Assembly (NCBI GenBank): GCA_017402995.1 | Contig: JAFQOV010000004.1 | Coordinates: forward strand, 118,485 to 168,090 | DNA from: Candidatus Gastranaerophilales bacterium | GTDB taxonomy: Bacteria; Cyanobacteriota; Vampirovibrionia; Gastranaerophilales; Gastranaerophilaceae | Length of the DNA stretch: 49,606 nt | Reading direction: 5' to 3' | In this document: positions 1 to 7,035 of the stretch, piece by piece | Numbering within the stretch: position 1 is the first letter of the stretch | Layout of the letters: each line of letters starts with the position of its first letter | The notes under the pieces: generated by a model | What the model saw: only the letters and a program-made list of their open reading frames with translations | What the model was told of the DNA's origin: nothing | Databases searched by the model: none | Program-made: the position numbers and the translations under genes

Positions 1-29
1 ATTTTGTCTGTAATTAAAACTTTTGCCAT
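1..29 (-). CDS. serA: D-3-phosphoglycerate dehydrogenase, N-terminal tip (partial)
   Basis: Only the first nine codons lie in the window, reading M-A-K-V-L-I-T-D-K on the minus strand and running off the left edge. A strong Shine-Dalgarno (AAGGAG, 35-40) sits 5 nt before the ATG at 29. The opening is typical of SerA, which oxidises 3-phosphoglycerate in the first step of serine synthesis, but nine residues cannot prove it. The gene follows the GNAT-domain gene by only 14 nt on the same strand, so the two are probably co-transcribed. Confidence 0.5.
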
Positions 30-43
30 TTTTACTCCTTTTA

Positions 44-1057
44 CTATCCTCTAGGCAAATATGCTTGAGAGTATCTGTATAATTGTACGAAACCAACTGA
101 TTCATACATCTTTAGTGCACTTTGCAAGTTTAAATCCAAACTTGCGTTTAATTCGTTTAGCTCGATTATGCCTCCTTGATGTAGTTTAACAACGTCAAGT
201 ACCGAGGCTTTCACGAGCGGATTCGAGAGTTTAAGTCCACGATGCTCAGGAATGATTCCGATTAGTGGCAAATTGGCAATTCCGTCGCCTGTAACATTTG
301 CCAAGCAGAAACCAACAAGTTTATTTTCATATAATAAAATTTTGCTTGCTTGCGGTAAAAATCTACCGTAAACAGAAGTTGTGATTTTATGTGTAATATC
401 GCGACAACCATCAATTGAAGCAAATCTTGGGTCAAAGTTTGAATCTGTTGAATCTTTAAATGAAGCAAAGATAACATTTGCCAATTCTTCAAAATAAATA
501 TCGCGATATGGAGTTAATTTATAGCCGATTGGTAAATTCATGAAATTGAATTGAGCTAATTCTTTTAATTTTTGTTTGTCTTTAATGTCGAAAACAACAA
601 CGCCAGTATCAATCATGCCAAAACCGCATTGAGAAACGTATTTTCTGAAACCTTCTTGAATGCCTAACATTGCGTAGCTAACAGTTGAGTGTTTTCTTAA
701 GCCTCTTGTTTGTTCCATAAATTTGTCAAACAAAAGTTTATATTTTTGTTCAATATCTTCTGTTCCAAGACAGTGAATAACGAACAATTCAATAACATCT
801 TTTGGAACAGTAGTATATGCTAAAAAGCCTGTTGGGATTGAATCTTCCAATAAAACAATACAGCTAATTAAACCTTTTTGATATGATTCGATAAAATCAT
901 CATAAATTAATGGGTCAATTTCAAATTTGTAATCTGTTCTGGCTTTAAGGCGAAAGTCATTATACGCCCCTTGAAATACTCTAAAATATTTTTCTTCTAA
1001 TACAGCAATCTCATACATAAAAGCAATACTTCCCTCGGTTTTTATAGATTGTACCAT
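44..1057 (-). CDS. GNAT-family acetyltransferase-like protein (two GNAT-like halves)
   Basis: This 337-residue protein has two GNAT-like halves. The C-terminal half carries a recognisable acetyl-CoA binding motif A in the segment GIIPEHRGLKLSNPLV, preceded by a strand (KLVGFCLANV) and followed by an alpha4-beta7 end (LKMYESVGFVQL) of the 'YExxGF' type. The N-terminal half has a weaker version. The substrate is unknown. The start is ambiguous: the ATG at 1057 has no SD but a TATAGA hexamer 6 nt upstream (possible leaderless start). An internal ATG at 1018 has GAGG too far upstream (14 nt) to be convincing. It lies directly upstream of serA, 14 nt away, so one transcript is likely. Confidence 0.75.
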   Translation of the reverse strand: MVQSIKTEGSIAFMYEIAVLEEKYFRVFQGAYNDFRLKARTDYKFEIDPLIYDDFIESYQKGLISCIVLLEDSIPTGFLAYTTVPKDVIELFVIHCLGTEDIEQKYKLLFDKFMEQTRGLRKHSTVSYAMLGIQEGFRKYVSQCGFGMIDTGVVVFDIKDKQKLKELAQFNFMNLPIGYKLTPYRDIYFEELANVIFASFKDSTDSNFDPRFASIDGCRDITHKITTSVYGRFLPQASKILLYENKLVGFCLANVTGDGIANLPLIGIIPEHRGLKLSNPLVKASVLDVVKLHQGGIIELNELNASLDLNLQSALKMYESVGFVQLYRYSQAYLPRG

Positions 1058-1092
1058 GGACAATCTATATTTTACAAATATTTTGTTTAGTT

Positions 1093-1122
1093 TTGTATCG
1101 AAAAAAAATTTTATTATATAAT
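1093..1122 (+). promoter_or_regulatory. Putative queA promoter, almost leaderless
   Basis: TTGTAT (1093-1098) is followed after 18 nt by a perfect TATAAT (1117-1122). The queA ATG begins at 1132, only 9 nt after the -10 box. Transcription would start at or a couple of bases before the start codon, and no SD is present. Confidence 0.5.
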
Positions 1123-1131
1123 TATTTTGAT

Positions 1132-2175
1132 ATGCTTAAAACAACAGATTTTGATTACAATTTACCGCAAGAATTAATTGCACAAAATCCCCTCAAAAAA
1201 AGAGAGGATTGCAAAATGCTATATTTAAATCGCAATGATTTAAAATTTAAAGATGATTATTTTTATAACGTTTTAGATTACTTTAAAAAAGATGATATTT
1301 TAGTTTTAAACGATACAAAAGTCTATCCAGCGCGTATTTTGGCAAAAAGGCAAAGTGGCGCAAATGTTGAAATTTTTTTGCTAAATCCAATTGATAATTC
1401 AAATACTTGGGAAGCTCTAGCAAAAAATGCAAAAAGAGTTAAAAATGATGAAATACTTGAAGTTGCGCAAGATTTTAAAATTAAATTTTTAAAAAAAGAA
1501 GAAAATGTTCAAGAGCAAGAAATTCCAAAGGTTTTTGTTGAGTTAATTTATGATAATGAAGATGTTTATGAAACATTAAATAAATATGGCTCAATTCCTC
1601 TTCCGCCTTATATTTCAAGGGAAACAAACAAAGATGATAATGAAGATTATCAAACAGTTTTTGCGCGAAATATTGGTTCTGTTGCGGCGCCAACTGCAGG
1701 TTTGCACTTTAGTAAAGAATTATTAGAAAAAATTAAAGAAAAAGGCGTCAAAATTGCCTATGTTACATTGAATGTTGGGCTTGGAACGTTTATGCCCGTT
1801 AAGGTTGATGAAGTTCAAAAGCACACAATGCACTTTGAAAGTTTTGAAATTCCAAAAGAAACACAAGAGCTTTTTGAAAACAAAAAAGGTTCAATAATTG
1901 CTGTTGGCACAACGGTTTTAAGGTGTCTTGAAGCGACAATGCAAAAACATGGCAAAATCATTGCAACAAAAGACAAAACAAATATTTTTATCTATCCACC
2001 ATATAAAATTAAATCAATAGATAAATTAATCACAAATTTCCATTTGCCAAAATCAACCCTTATTATGCTTGTGAGTGCATTTGCGGGCAAAGATTTTGTT
2101 TTTGAAGCATATAACCATGCTGTCAATGAAAAATATCGTTTCTTTAGCTATGGCGATTGTATGCTAATTGAATAA
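1132..2175 (+). CDS. queA: S-adenosylmethionine:tRNA ribosyltransferase-isomerase QueA
   Basis: QueA transfers and isomerises the ribosyl part of SAM onto 7-aminomethyl-7-deazaguanine at the tRNA wobble position, giving epoxyqueuosine. The 347-residue length is normal. Family motifs are visible in order: N-terminal LPQELIAQNP followed by REDCKML, central SVAAPTAGLHFS, then VGTTVLRCLEA and NFHLPKSTLIMLVSAFAG near the C-terminus. The start was set at the ATG at 1132 (MLKTTDFDYNLP), which matches the usual QueA N-terminus; an upstream in-frame extension has no family support. It runs tail-to-tail with the PBP1A gene with no gap between stop codons. tadA elsewhere in the window also modifies wobble bases. 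Confidence 0.95.
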   Translation: MLKTTDFDYNLPQELIAQNPLKKREDCKMLYLNRNDLKFKDDYFYNVLDYFKKDDILVLNDTKVYPARILAKRQSGANVEIFLLNPIDNSNTWEALAKNAKRVKNDEILEVAQDFKIKFLKKEENVQEQEIPKVFVELIYDNEDVYETLNKYGSIPLPPYISRETNKDDNEDYQTVFARNIGSVAAPTAGLHFSKELLEKIKEKGVKIAYVTLNVGLGTFMPVKVDEVQKHTMHFESFEIPKETQELFENKKGSIIAVGTTVLRCLEATMQKHGKIIATKDKTNIFIYPPYKIKSIDKLITNFHLPKSTLIMLVSAFAGKDFVFEAYNHAVNEKYRFFSYGDCMLIE

Positions 2176-4293
2176 TTACATGCCAGGTAATGGCACAGCC
2201 GAATTATTCACTTTTTCATCATCATATTCAATTAAATCAGATCTATTAACTTCGAAAGCTTTTTTTGGTTGAGCAACTTCTTTTTGCTTAGGTTTTTCTT
2301 GTTTTTTAACTTCTTGTTTTTTTGGTTCTTCAACAACTTGTTTTTGAGCTTCTGTTTGAACTTTTTTGTCTGCCATTTTTTCTTCAGATTCGTCAACAAC
2401 TTCGTCAACGTCTTCAATTGTAATTGGGCTTAATGGCACTTCACCGTTCATATTTGGGTAGTCAAACACGCTTTGTGGGAAGTTTTGAATTGCAACTTTT
2501 AAATAGTTTGCAAAAATTCTAGCAGGCAAAGACCCGCCAGTAATCCCTGGAAGTTTTGAGTTGTTGTCGTTTCCAATCCAAACCCCTGTGACGATATCAG
2601 GTGTATATCCAACAAACCAAGCGTCGCGGTAATCGTTTGTTGTGCCTGTTTTTCCTGCGACATTTGGTGCAATATTTGCTGCTTTACCTGTGCCGATTTC
2701 AACAACTTTTCTAAGCATATAAGTCATTCCAGCAGCAGTTTCAAAATTAATTACTTTAATAATTTTTGGACCCATATTTTCATAAATTGTCACACCGCGT
2801 GAGTTTTCAACGCGCTCAACAGAATAGGGTTTAACTCTGAAACCACCATTTGCAAAAGCACCATATGCGACAACCATATCGTAAAGCTTAACGCCATTTG
2901 AACCTAATGCAATTGTCATATCGCTTGCTAATGGTGTTGTAATGCCCATTTCGCGTGCTGTTTGAATTACTGCGTCAATGCCTGTTTGTTTAATCATACG
3001 AACAGCAGCAACGTTAGATGAAATCGCAAGAGCTTGCCAAATTGTGATTTTGCCACGATATTTTTGTCCATAGTTTTTTGGTGACCAATCTTGAATTGTT
3101 AATGGGGTATCTTCGATTTGCTCGCCAATATTTACCCCTTGTTGCAATGCTGTTGCATAGACAAATGGTTTAAACGAAGAACCAGATGGGCGGATTGCTT
3201 TTGAAACGCGGTCGTATTGTGTTTCTTCGTAATTTTTACCACCAATATACGCATAAATTCGCCCTGTTGTAGGTGAGAACGAAAATAATGCACCTTGATT
3301 TGTAACTTTATTTAAACCAGCCGAAGTCATGGTTGAAACAAGGGTATTTTGTGCAACATTTTGAGATTTATAATCTAGAGTGGTGTAAATTTTTAAGCCA
3401 CCTTGAGAGATTTCTTGCTCTTCAAAACCAATGTTTTTTAATTCATTTAAAACGAAATCGATAAAATAGGGAGCTTTATTAAAAGAATATATTCTTGGCT
3501 TTGTTGAAAGGGTTAAACCCTCCTTTTGAGCTGTTTCCATTTGCTCTTGAGTAATATATTTATTTCGATACATTCTTCTTAAAACTTGGTTTCTTCTTTT
3601 TAAACCAGCGTTTTTGTTTGCAAATGGTGAATATATTGATGGCGCTTGCGGTAAACCCGCAATTAGCGCTTGTTCTGCTAGAGTTAATTGGTTAAGCTCT
3701 TTGTCAAAAAATGTTCTAGACGCACTTTGCACGCCATAGACCCCAGAACCTAGATAAACAGAATTTAAATACATTTCTAAGATTTCATCTTTTGAAATTG
3801 TTTTTTCAATTCTGTGTGCGATAATTAATTCTTTAATTTTTCTGTCAAATGTACGTTCATTAGACAAAAATAAAATTCTTGCTAATTGTTGAGTGATTGT
3901 AGACGCACCTTGTTTAACAGAGCCAGATAGGATATTTGTTATGGTAGAGCGAATCATACCCATTGTGTCAAAACCGCGGTGATGATAGAAGTTTTTGTCC
4001 TCTGTTGCGATTACTGCTTGTTTTAGGTAGGTCGGAATTTTGTCAATTGATACCTTTTCAAATTTAAACGCAGTAAAGGTTTTAATCACTTCACCGTCTG
4101 CTGAATATATTGTTGTTACAGGGTTTGGTTTGATATCTTCAAAGTTTGAAATTGGGGGAAGGCTTGCTAAATAGATATTAAATGCGGCAATTGCAGCCAA
4201 AAAAGCTGAAAAGCACATTGAAAGAAAACACAAGAAAATGTTTCTTTTTTTAGGTCCCCTATAAGCCGTTCTTTTTCTTCTAACACTGTTCAT
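2176..4293 (-). CDS. mrcA: Class A penicillin-binding protein 1A (bifunctional transglycosylase/transpeptidase)
   Basis: This membrane-anchored enzyme polymerises lipid II glycan strands and cross-links their peptides. The 705-residue protein has a short basic cytoplasmic start and one membrane segment at about 18-44. The GT51 glycosyltransferase domain follows, with catalytic Glu98 in EDKNFYHHRG and QGASTITQQLAR near 128-139. The transpeptidase domain has SSFK (nucleophile Ser372, Lys375), SSN at 425-427 and KTGT at 548-551. The last ~80 residues are a low-complexity Lys/Glu/Gln tail (KKQEVKKQEK type), probably disordered. All catalytic motifs are intact. No SD is visible; an extended -10 (TGC-TATAAC) ends 8 nt before the ATG. 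Confidence 0.96.
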   Translation of the reverse strand: MNSVRRKRTAYRGPKKRNIFLCFLSMCFSAFLAAIAAFNIYLASLPPISNFEDIKPNPVTTIYSADGEVIKTFTAFKFEKVSIDKIPTYLKQAVIATEDKNFYHHRGFDTMGMIRSTITNILSGSVKQGASTITQQLARILFLSNERTFDRKIKELIIAHRIEKTISKDEILEMYLNSVYLGSGVYGVQSASRTFFDKELNQLTLAEQALIAGLPQAPSIYSPFANKNAGLKRRNQVLRRMYRNKYITQEQMETAQKEGLTLSTKPRIYSFNKAPYFIDFVLNELKNIGFEEQEISQGGLKIYTTLDYKSQNVAQNTLVSTMTSAGLNKVTNQGALFSFSPTTGRIYAYIGGKNYEETQYDRVSKAIRPSGSSFKPFVYATALQQGVNIGEQIEDTPLTIQDWSPKNYGQKYRGKITIWQALAISSNVAAVRMIKQTGIDAVIQTAREMGITTPLASDMTIALGSNGVKLYDMVVAYGAFANGGFRVKPYSVERVENSRGVTIYENMGPKIIKVINFETAAGMTYMLRKVVEIGTGKAANIAPNVAGKTGTTNDYRDAWFVGYTPDIVTGVWIGNDNNSKLPGITGGSLPARIFANYLKVAIQNFPQSVFDYPNMNGEVPLSPITIEDVDEVVDESEEKMADKKVQTEAQKQVVEEPKKQEVKKQEKPKQKEVAQPKKAFEVNRSDLIEYDDEKVNNSAVPLPGM

Positions 4294-4301
4294 AGGTACA
4301 T

Positions 4302-4310
4302 GTTATAGCA
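4302..4310 (-). promoter_or_regulatory. Extended -10 element for the PBP1A gene
   Basis: On the minus strand TGC-TATAAC forms an extended -10. Eight nt separate it from the ATG at 4293, so the transcript would begin at or next to the start codon. No clear -35 is seen, as is common for extended -10 promoters. Confidence 0.45.
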
Positions 4311-4407
4311 TAGTTTTCAAAATGCAATAGATTAATAAAACTTTAGATTGTTTGAAAAGTTGTTTTTTTAAAGAACTAAAGTTTTTGTTTTTTTAAATTT
4401 AAGATTT

Positions 4408-4430
4408 GGTAGGGTAGACTTTAGTCTACC
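4408..4430 (+). repeat. REP-like palindrome, left copy flanking the RAYT gene
   Basis: The core is a perfect palindrome with 8-bp arms, GGTAGACT-TT-AGTCTACC (4413-4430). It is preceded by GTAG at 4409-4412. A GTAG/GGAG tetranucleotide just 5' of a hairpin is the known signature of REP elements mobilised by RAYT transposases. The reverse complement occurs at 4980-5002, matching 22 of 23 positions. Confidence 0.85.
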
Positions 4431-4449
4431 AAATTTATATTATATTAAT

Positions 4450-4971
4450 ATGTCAAATTTTAAACGTTATTACCAAGACAATAATATTGTATTTGTTACG
4501 ATTGTAACATATGACCGCAAGCCTATATTAATTGAAAATATAGATTTGCTAAGAGAGTCTTTAAAAAAAATAAAATATGATTTTAATATTATAGCTGGCG
4601 TTGTTTTGCCTGATCATTTGCATTTATTAATAAGCACCAAAAAATCTGAAAATTTTTCAAAAATCATATCTTCTTTCAAGGCATATTTTTCTATGCGATT
4701 ATCAAAAAATTATACTCAAACCTTAGAACAATTAAACAGAAGAGAAAAGGGTGTTTGGCAAAGAAAATATTATGACCACGTTATTAGAAGCGAAGATGAC
4801 CTTGATAGACATTTGGATTATATTCATTTTAATTCAATGAAACATTTTCAAATCGCGCCAAAAAATTGGAAGTTTTCTTCGTTTGAAAAATACGTGAAAA
4901 AGGGTATTTATTGTAATGATTGGTGTAATTTTGAAGATAAAAATAAGATTAGCATGCTTGATTTAGAATAA
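4450..4971 (+). CDS. REP-associated tyrosine transposase (RAYT, Y1 HUH family)
   Basis: This is a single-strand DNA transposase of the IS200-like Y1 family, the subgroup that acts on REP palindromes. In 173 residues it shows the HUH metal-binding motif HLH in VLPDHLHLLIS (about 53-63), the segment GVWQRKYYDHVIRSEDD, and a catalytic-tyrosine helix RHLDYIHFNSMKH. This layout is typical of RAYTs rather than of IS200 (which uses HxQ and shorter proteins). It is bounded by inverted REP-like palindromes at 4408-4430 and 4980-5002, with GTAG outside each. There is no tnpB partner and no second copy of the gene in the window. The reading frame is intact and the base composition matches its neighbours, so it looks resident. 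Confidence 0.9.
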   Translation: MSNFKRYYQDNNIVFVTIVTYDRKPILIENIDLLRESLKKIKYDFNIIAGVVLPDHLHLLISTKKSENFSKIISSFKAYFSMRLSKNYTQTLEQLNRREKGVWQRKYYDHVIRSEDDLDRHLDYIHFNSMKHFQIAPKNWKFSSFEKYVKKGIYCNDWCNFEDKNKISMLDLE

Positions 4972-4979
4972 TTATTTTC

Positions 4980-5002
4980 GGTAGACTAAAGTCTACCCTA
5001 CT
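4980..5002 (-). repeat. REP-like palindrome, right copy flanking the RAYT gene
   Basis: GGTAGACT-AA-AGTCTACC (4980-4997) is followed by CTAC, the complement of GTAG. Read on the minus strand it repeats the left copy almost exactly. The pair forms a REP/iREP arrangement around the transposase gene. Confidence 0.85.
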
Positions 5003-5025
5003 TTGTATAAATTTTTCAAAAGAAA

Positions 5026-5040
5026 GGGGGCAAAGCCCCC
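5026..5040 (-). terminator. Intrinsic terminator of the pseudopilin gene
   Basis: The hairpin GGGGGC-TTT-GCCCCC, read on the minus strand, is followed by TTTCTTTT. It lies 27 nt after the pseudopilin stop codon. Confidence 0.8.
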
Positions 5041-5066
5041 AAATAAAACACAAAATAAAAAATCGT

Positions 5067-6761
5067 TTATTCCGCTTCTTCTTCTGTTTCTTCTTGCTCT
5101 TCGCCCCACTTTGTAACAACATAGCCCGTGCCACCTGTGCCTGCTGTACAAACAGTTTTAGCATCATCAAAAGCAAACGCATAAGATAAATCTAAATAAG
5201 CTCCACCGCCACCAGTGCCGTGACCCACACCACCTTGACCAATGCAATTGCTTGTGTTGCCTCCAATTCCACCATCATATGGCGTTTTGACTGCTCCGCC
5301 ATAGCCACCCTCTTCTGTGGTTGTTGTGATACCTCCTGCGAGTCCTTCAAAAGCACTTTCTGCACCTAAACTTGAACACAAAACTGTTGTCCAACGATAT
5401 CCTGTTGTTGAGTCAAGTTTTTTACAGTTCATGCTTGCTCTTGCAGTACTTATAGCATGACCAGAGCTTGTTGCTGCTTTTCCGCCTTCACCACCAATAA
5501 CCATAATTCCCCATTTAGGATTTAAGCTGGCATCTGTTAAAAGAATATATGAATCTTCGCCTTTTTCACCGTTTGTTGGTGTGTCAAAATCAACTGCGCT
5601 CATACCTGCTTTTCCGCTTTTTCCAGCATAGATTGTAATAAAACCATTAGGATAAGCGTCAATTACATCTTGCGGAATTGTGATATTTAAAACATTTGCA
5701 CCTGATGAGCCTCCTGCTCCACCATAACGCGAGCCATCATGGAAAACTTTTTCTGTTACAAGACGAAGAGAAGCGCAATAACTATCGTATCCATGTGCAG
5801 TATATGGTGGAGTATTACTAGAATAATAACGCATATACATATAGTACTCACTATAACTACTGCTTGGCATATCGTTTTCATTTATTAAAGTACCCGCAAT
5901 AGAGCAATGTCCGTGGCCTGAATTCCATAAATCAGCATCAAATTCTTCAGGACAACAAAAACTATCTGTCGGGGTTCCACTTCTGCAATATGCGCATAAT
6001 TGCAAACCATCTTTCCCTTTCCCGGCACTTAGGGTTGTAATATTTTCTACCCATGCACTAAATTCAGACCTATATGGCTTTCTCCAAAAAGTTTTGCGTG
6101 TGTAATTTGTTGTGTAGTTGTTGATAATAGGTTGGTCATACCAAGTAAACATAGAATACATAAATCGCCTCTTGGAATTATACGTAGAATCACCATTTGC
6201 ACCATTTTGCGCACTTGTATATTTTAAGACTGCATGGTTATAATCATAGCCAGTTGGGGCAGTAGTATTTGTTCCATATCGTACCCCGTCGTATACAAAA
6301 TAGCCCAAATCATCAAAAAAAGAATCATCAAACCCAGGTGCGTCACCAACATTATATTGAGTTACACAAGTGTTTTTTCCACCTGTGCCATCGCCATTGC
6401 CATTATATTCAGCAGCAACAAACATATGATATTCTGGACAATCTGCTTGGCTTCTTGGTGGTAGGCCATACAAAAGCGCTCCACCTCCACCGCCACCTGC
6501 GGCTTGAAGAGTTAAAATTTTAAAATTTTTGATTTTATCAGTAATTGCAATGGTTTGAGTTTGTCCATTGATTGCAATAGCAGAATTGTTTACAACATTA
6601 TCTCCACTTTCTCCATCTCCACTGATTGCTTTAATTTCTATATTTTTTGTCATTTTTTTTGTGATGACAGGAACAAATGCCGCTAAAACGCAAGAAATTA
6701 CAATCAAGCTGATTAGAATTTCAACAAGCGAAAAGGCTCGTTTCTTTTTCATTTTCTTCAT
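5067..6761 (-). CDS. Glycine-rich, cysteine-containing type IV pseudopilin-like protein
   Basis: The 564-residue product begins with a class III (prepilin) signal: basic KKMKKKRA, then a cleavage site A9|F10 in RAFSLVEIL with Glu at mature position 5, then a hydrophobic helix (about 10-35). The rest is far larger than an ordinary pilin. It contains a six-glycine run near 89-94 after KNFKILTLQAA (as in the glycine-rich domains seen in some surface proteins), further Gly-rich stretches at 346-353, 422-428, 484-520 and 541-546, about ten cysteines, and an acidic Glu-rich tail. It is probably processed by prepilin peptidase and displayed or exported, but no pilus genes are nearby. SD AGGAG (6768-6772) is 6 nt from the ATG. 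It has its own terminator and a structured leader. Confidence 0.8.
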   Translation of the reverse strand: MKKMKKKRAFSLVEILISLIVISCVLAAFVPVITKKMTKNIEIKAISGDGESGDNVVNNSAIAINGQTQTIAITDKIKNFKILTLQAAGGGGGGALLYGLPPRSQADCPEYHMFVAAEYNGNGDGTGGKNTCVTQYNVGDAPGFDDSFFDDLGYFVYDGVRYGTNTTAPTGYDYNHAVLKYTSAQNGANGDSTYNSKRRFMYSMFTWYDQPIINNYTTNYTRKTFWRKPYRSEFSAWVENITTLSAGKGKDGLQLCAYCRSGTPTDSFCCPEEFDADLWNSGHGHCSIAGTLINENDMPSSSYSEYYMYMRYYSSNTPPYTAHGYDSYCASLRLVTEKVFHDGSRYGGAGGSSGANVLNITIPQDVIDAYPNGFITIYAGKSGKAGMSAVDFDTPTNGEKGEDSYILLTDASLNPKWGIMVIGGEGGKAATSSGHAISTARASMNCKKLDSTTGYRWTTVLCSSLGAESAFEGLAGGITTTTEEGGYGGAVKTPYDGGIGGNTSNCIGQGGVGHGTGGGGAYLDLSYAFAFDDAKTVCTAGTGGTGYVVTKWGEEQEETEEEAE

Positions 6762-6922
6762 TTTTAACTCCTATTTAATTTACGCGTTAACGAAAAAATA
6801 GGAAAACAAGCTAAAAGCATTGTCGCTTTTAGCTTTCCGATATGCAAAAATAGACCTTTTTAAAGGCAATAGTCGCATATGGTTTCATATTATTTTCATG
6901 TTCTAGTTGGTCTTTGAGACCA
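6762..6922 (-). promoter_or_regulatory. Structured 5' leader of the pseudopilin gene, attenuator-like
   Basis: Between a predicted start near 6922 and the pseudopilin SD, the minus-strand RNA has three stem candidates. A 5' hairpin has arms TGGTCT/AGACCA (6908-6922). A multi-part stem closes with ATATGC/GCATAT (6840-6845 with 6875-6880) and encloses CCTTT/AAAGG (6855-6866). A strong 11-bp hairpin (6808-6835) is followed by a U-rich stretch. Structure followed by a terminator-like hairpin and then an SD is the layout of a riboswitch or attenuator. It matches no riboswitch class known to me. An independent small RNA ending at the hairpin is also possible. Confidence 0.45.
6808..6835 (-). terminator. 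Terminator-like hairpin inside the pseudopilin leader
   Basis: The arms are AAGCTAAAAGC and GCTTTTAGCTT, 11 bp perfect, with a 6-nt loop (6819-6824). On the minus strand it is followed by TTGTTTTCC and TATTTTTTCG. It lies 35 nt before the pilin SD. Confidence 0.5.
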
Positions 6923-6927
6923 TAATT

Positions 6928-6957
6928 AGTTTACTCTTTTGTTTTTAGTTTTGTCAA
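6928..6957 (-). promoter_or_regulatory. Promoter of the pseudopilin leader
   Basis: A consensus TTGACA (6952-6957 on the minus strand) and TAAACT (6928-6933) are separated by 18 nt. This predicts a transcript starting near 6921 with a leader of about 160 nt. Confidence 0.5.
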
Positions 6958-6974
6958 TAAAAAAATATATCTTC

Positions 6975-7003
6975 TTGATAAAACCCTTCAATTAGATTAC
7001 TAT
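6975..7003 (+). promoter_or_regulatory. Promoter of tyrS
   Basis: TTGATA (6975-6980), 17 nt, TACTAT (6998-7003). The predicted leader is about 25 nt and includes the SD AAAGGG at 7025-7030. It is too short for a T-box. Confidence 0.5.
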
Positions 7004-7035
7004 TAAAGAACATAAGACTAATTTAAAGGGATAAA

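Noticed and set aside
4450-4971. IS200/IS605 insertion sequence
   Set aside because: There is no tnpB, the HUH motif and length fit RAYT better, and the flanks are REP-like palindromes rather than IS200 ends.
6762-7035. T-box or c-di-GMP riboswitch for tyrS or the pseudopilin
   Set aside because: The tyrS leader is only about 25 nt and has no T-box sequence. The pilin leader lacks the conserved c-di-GMP-I motifs. It is kept only as an unclassified structured leader.
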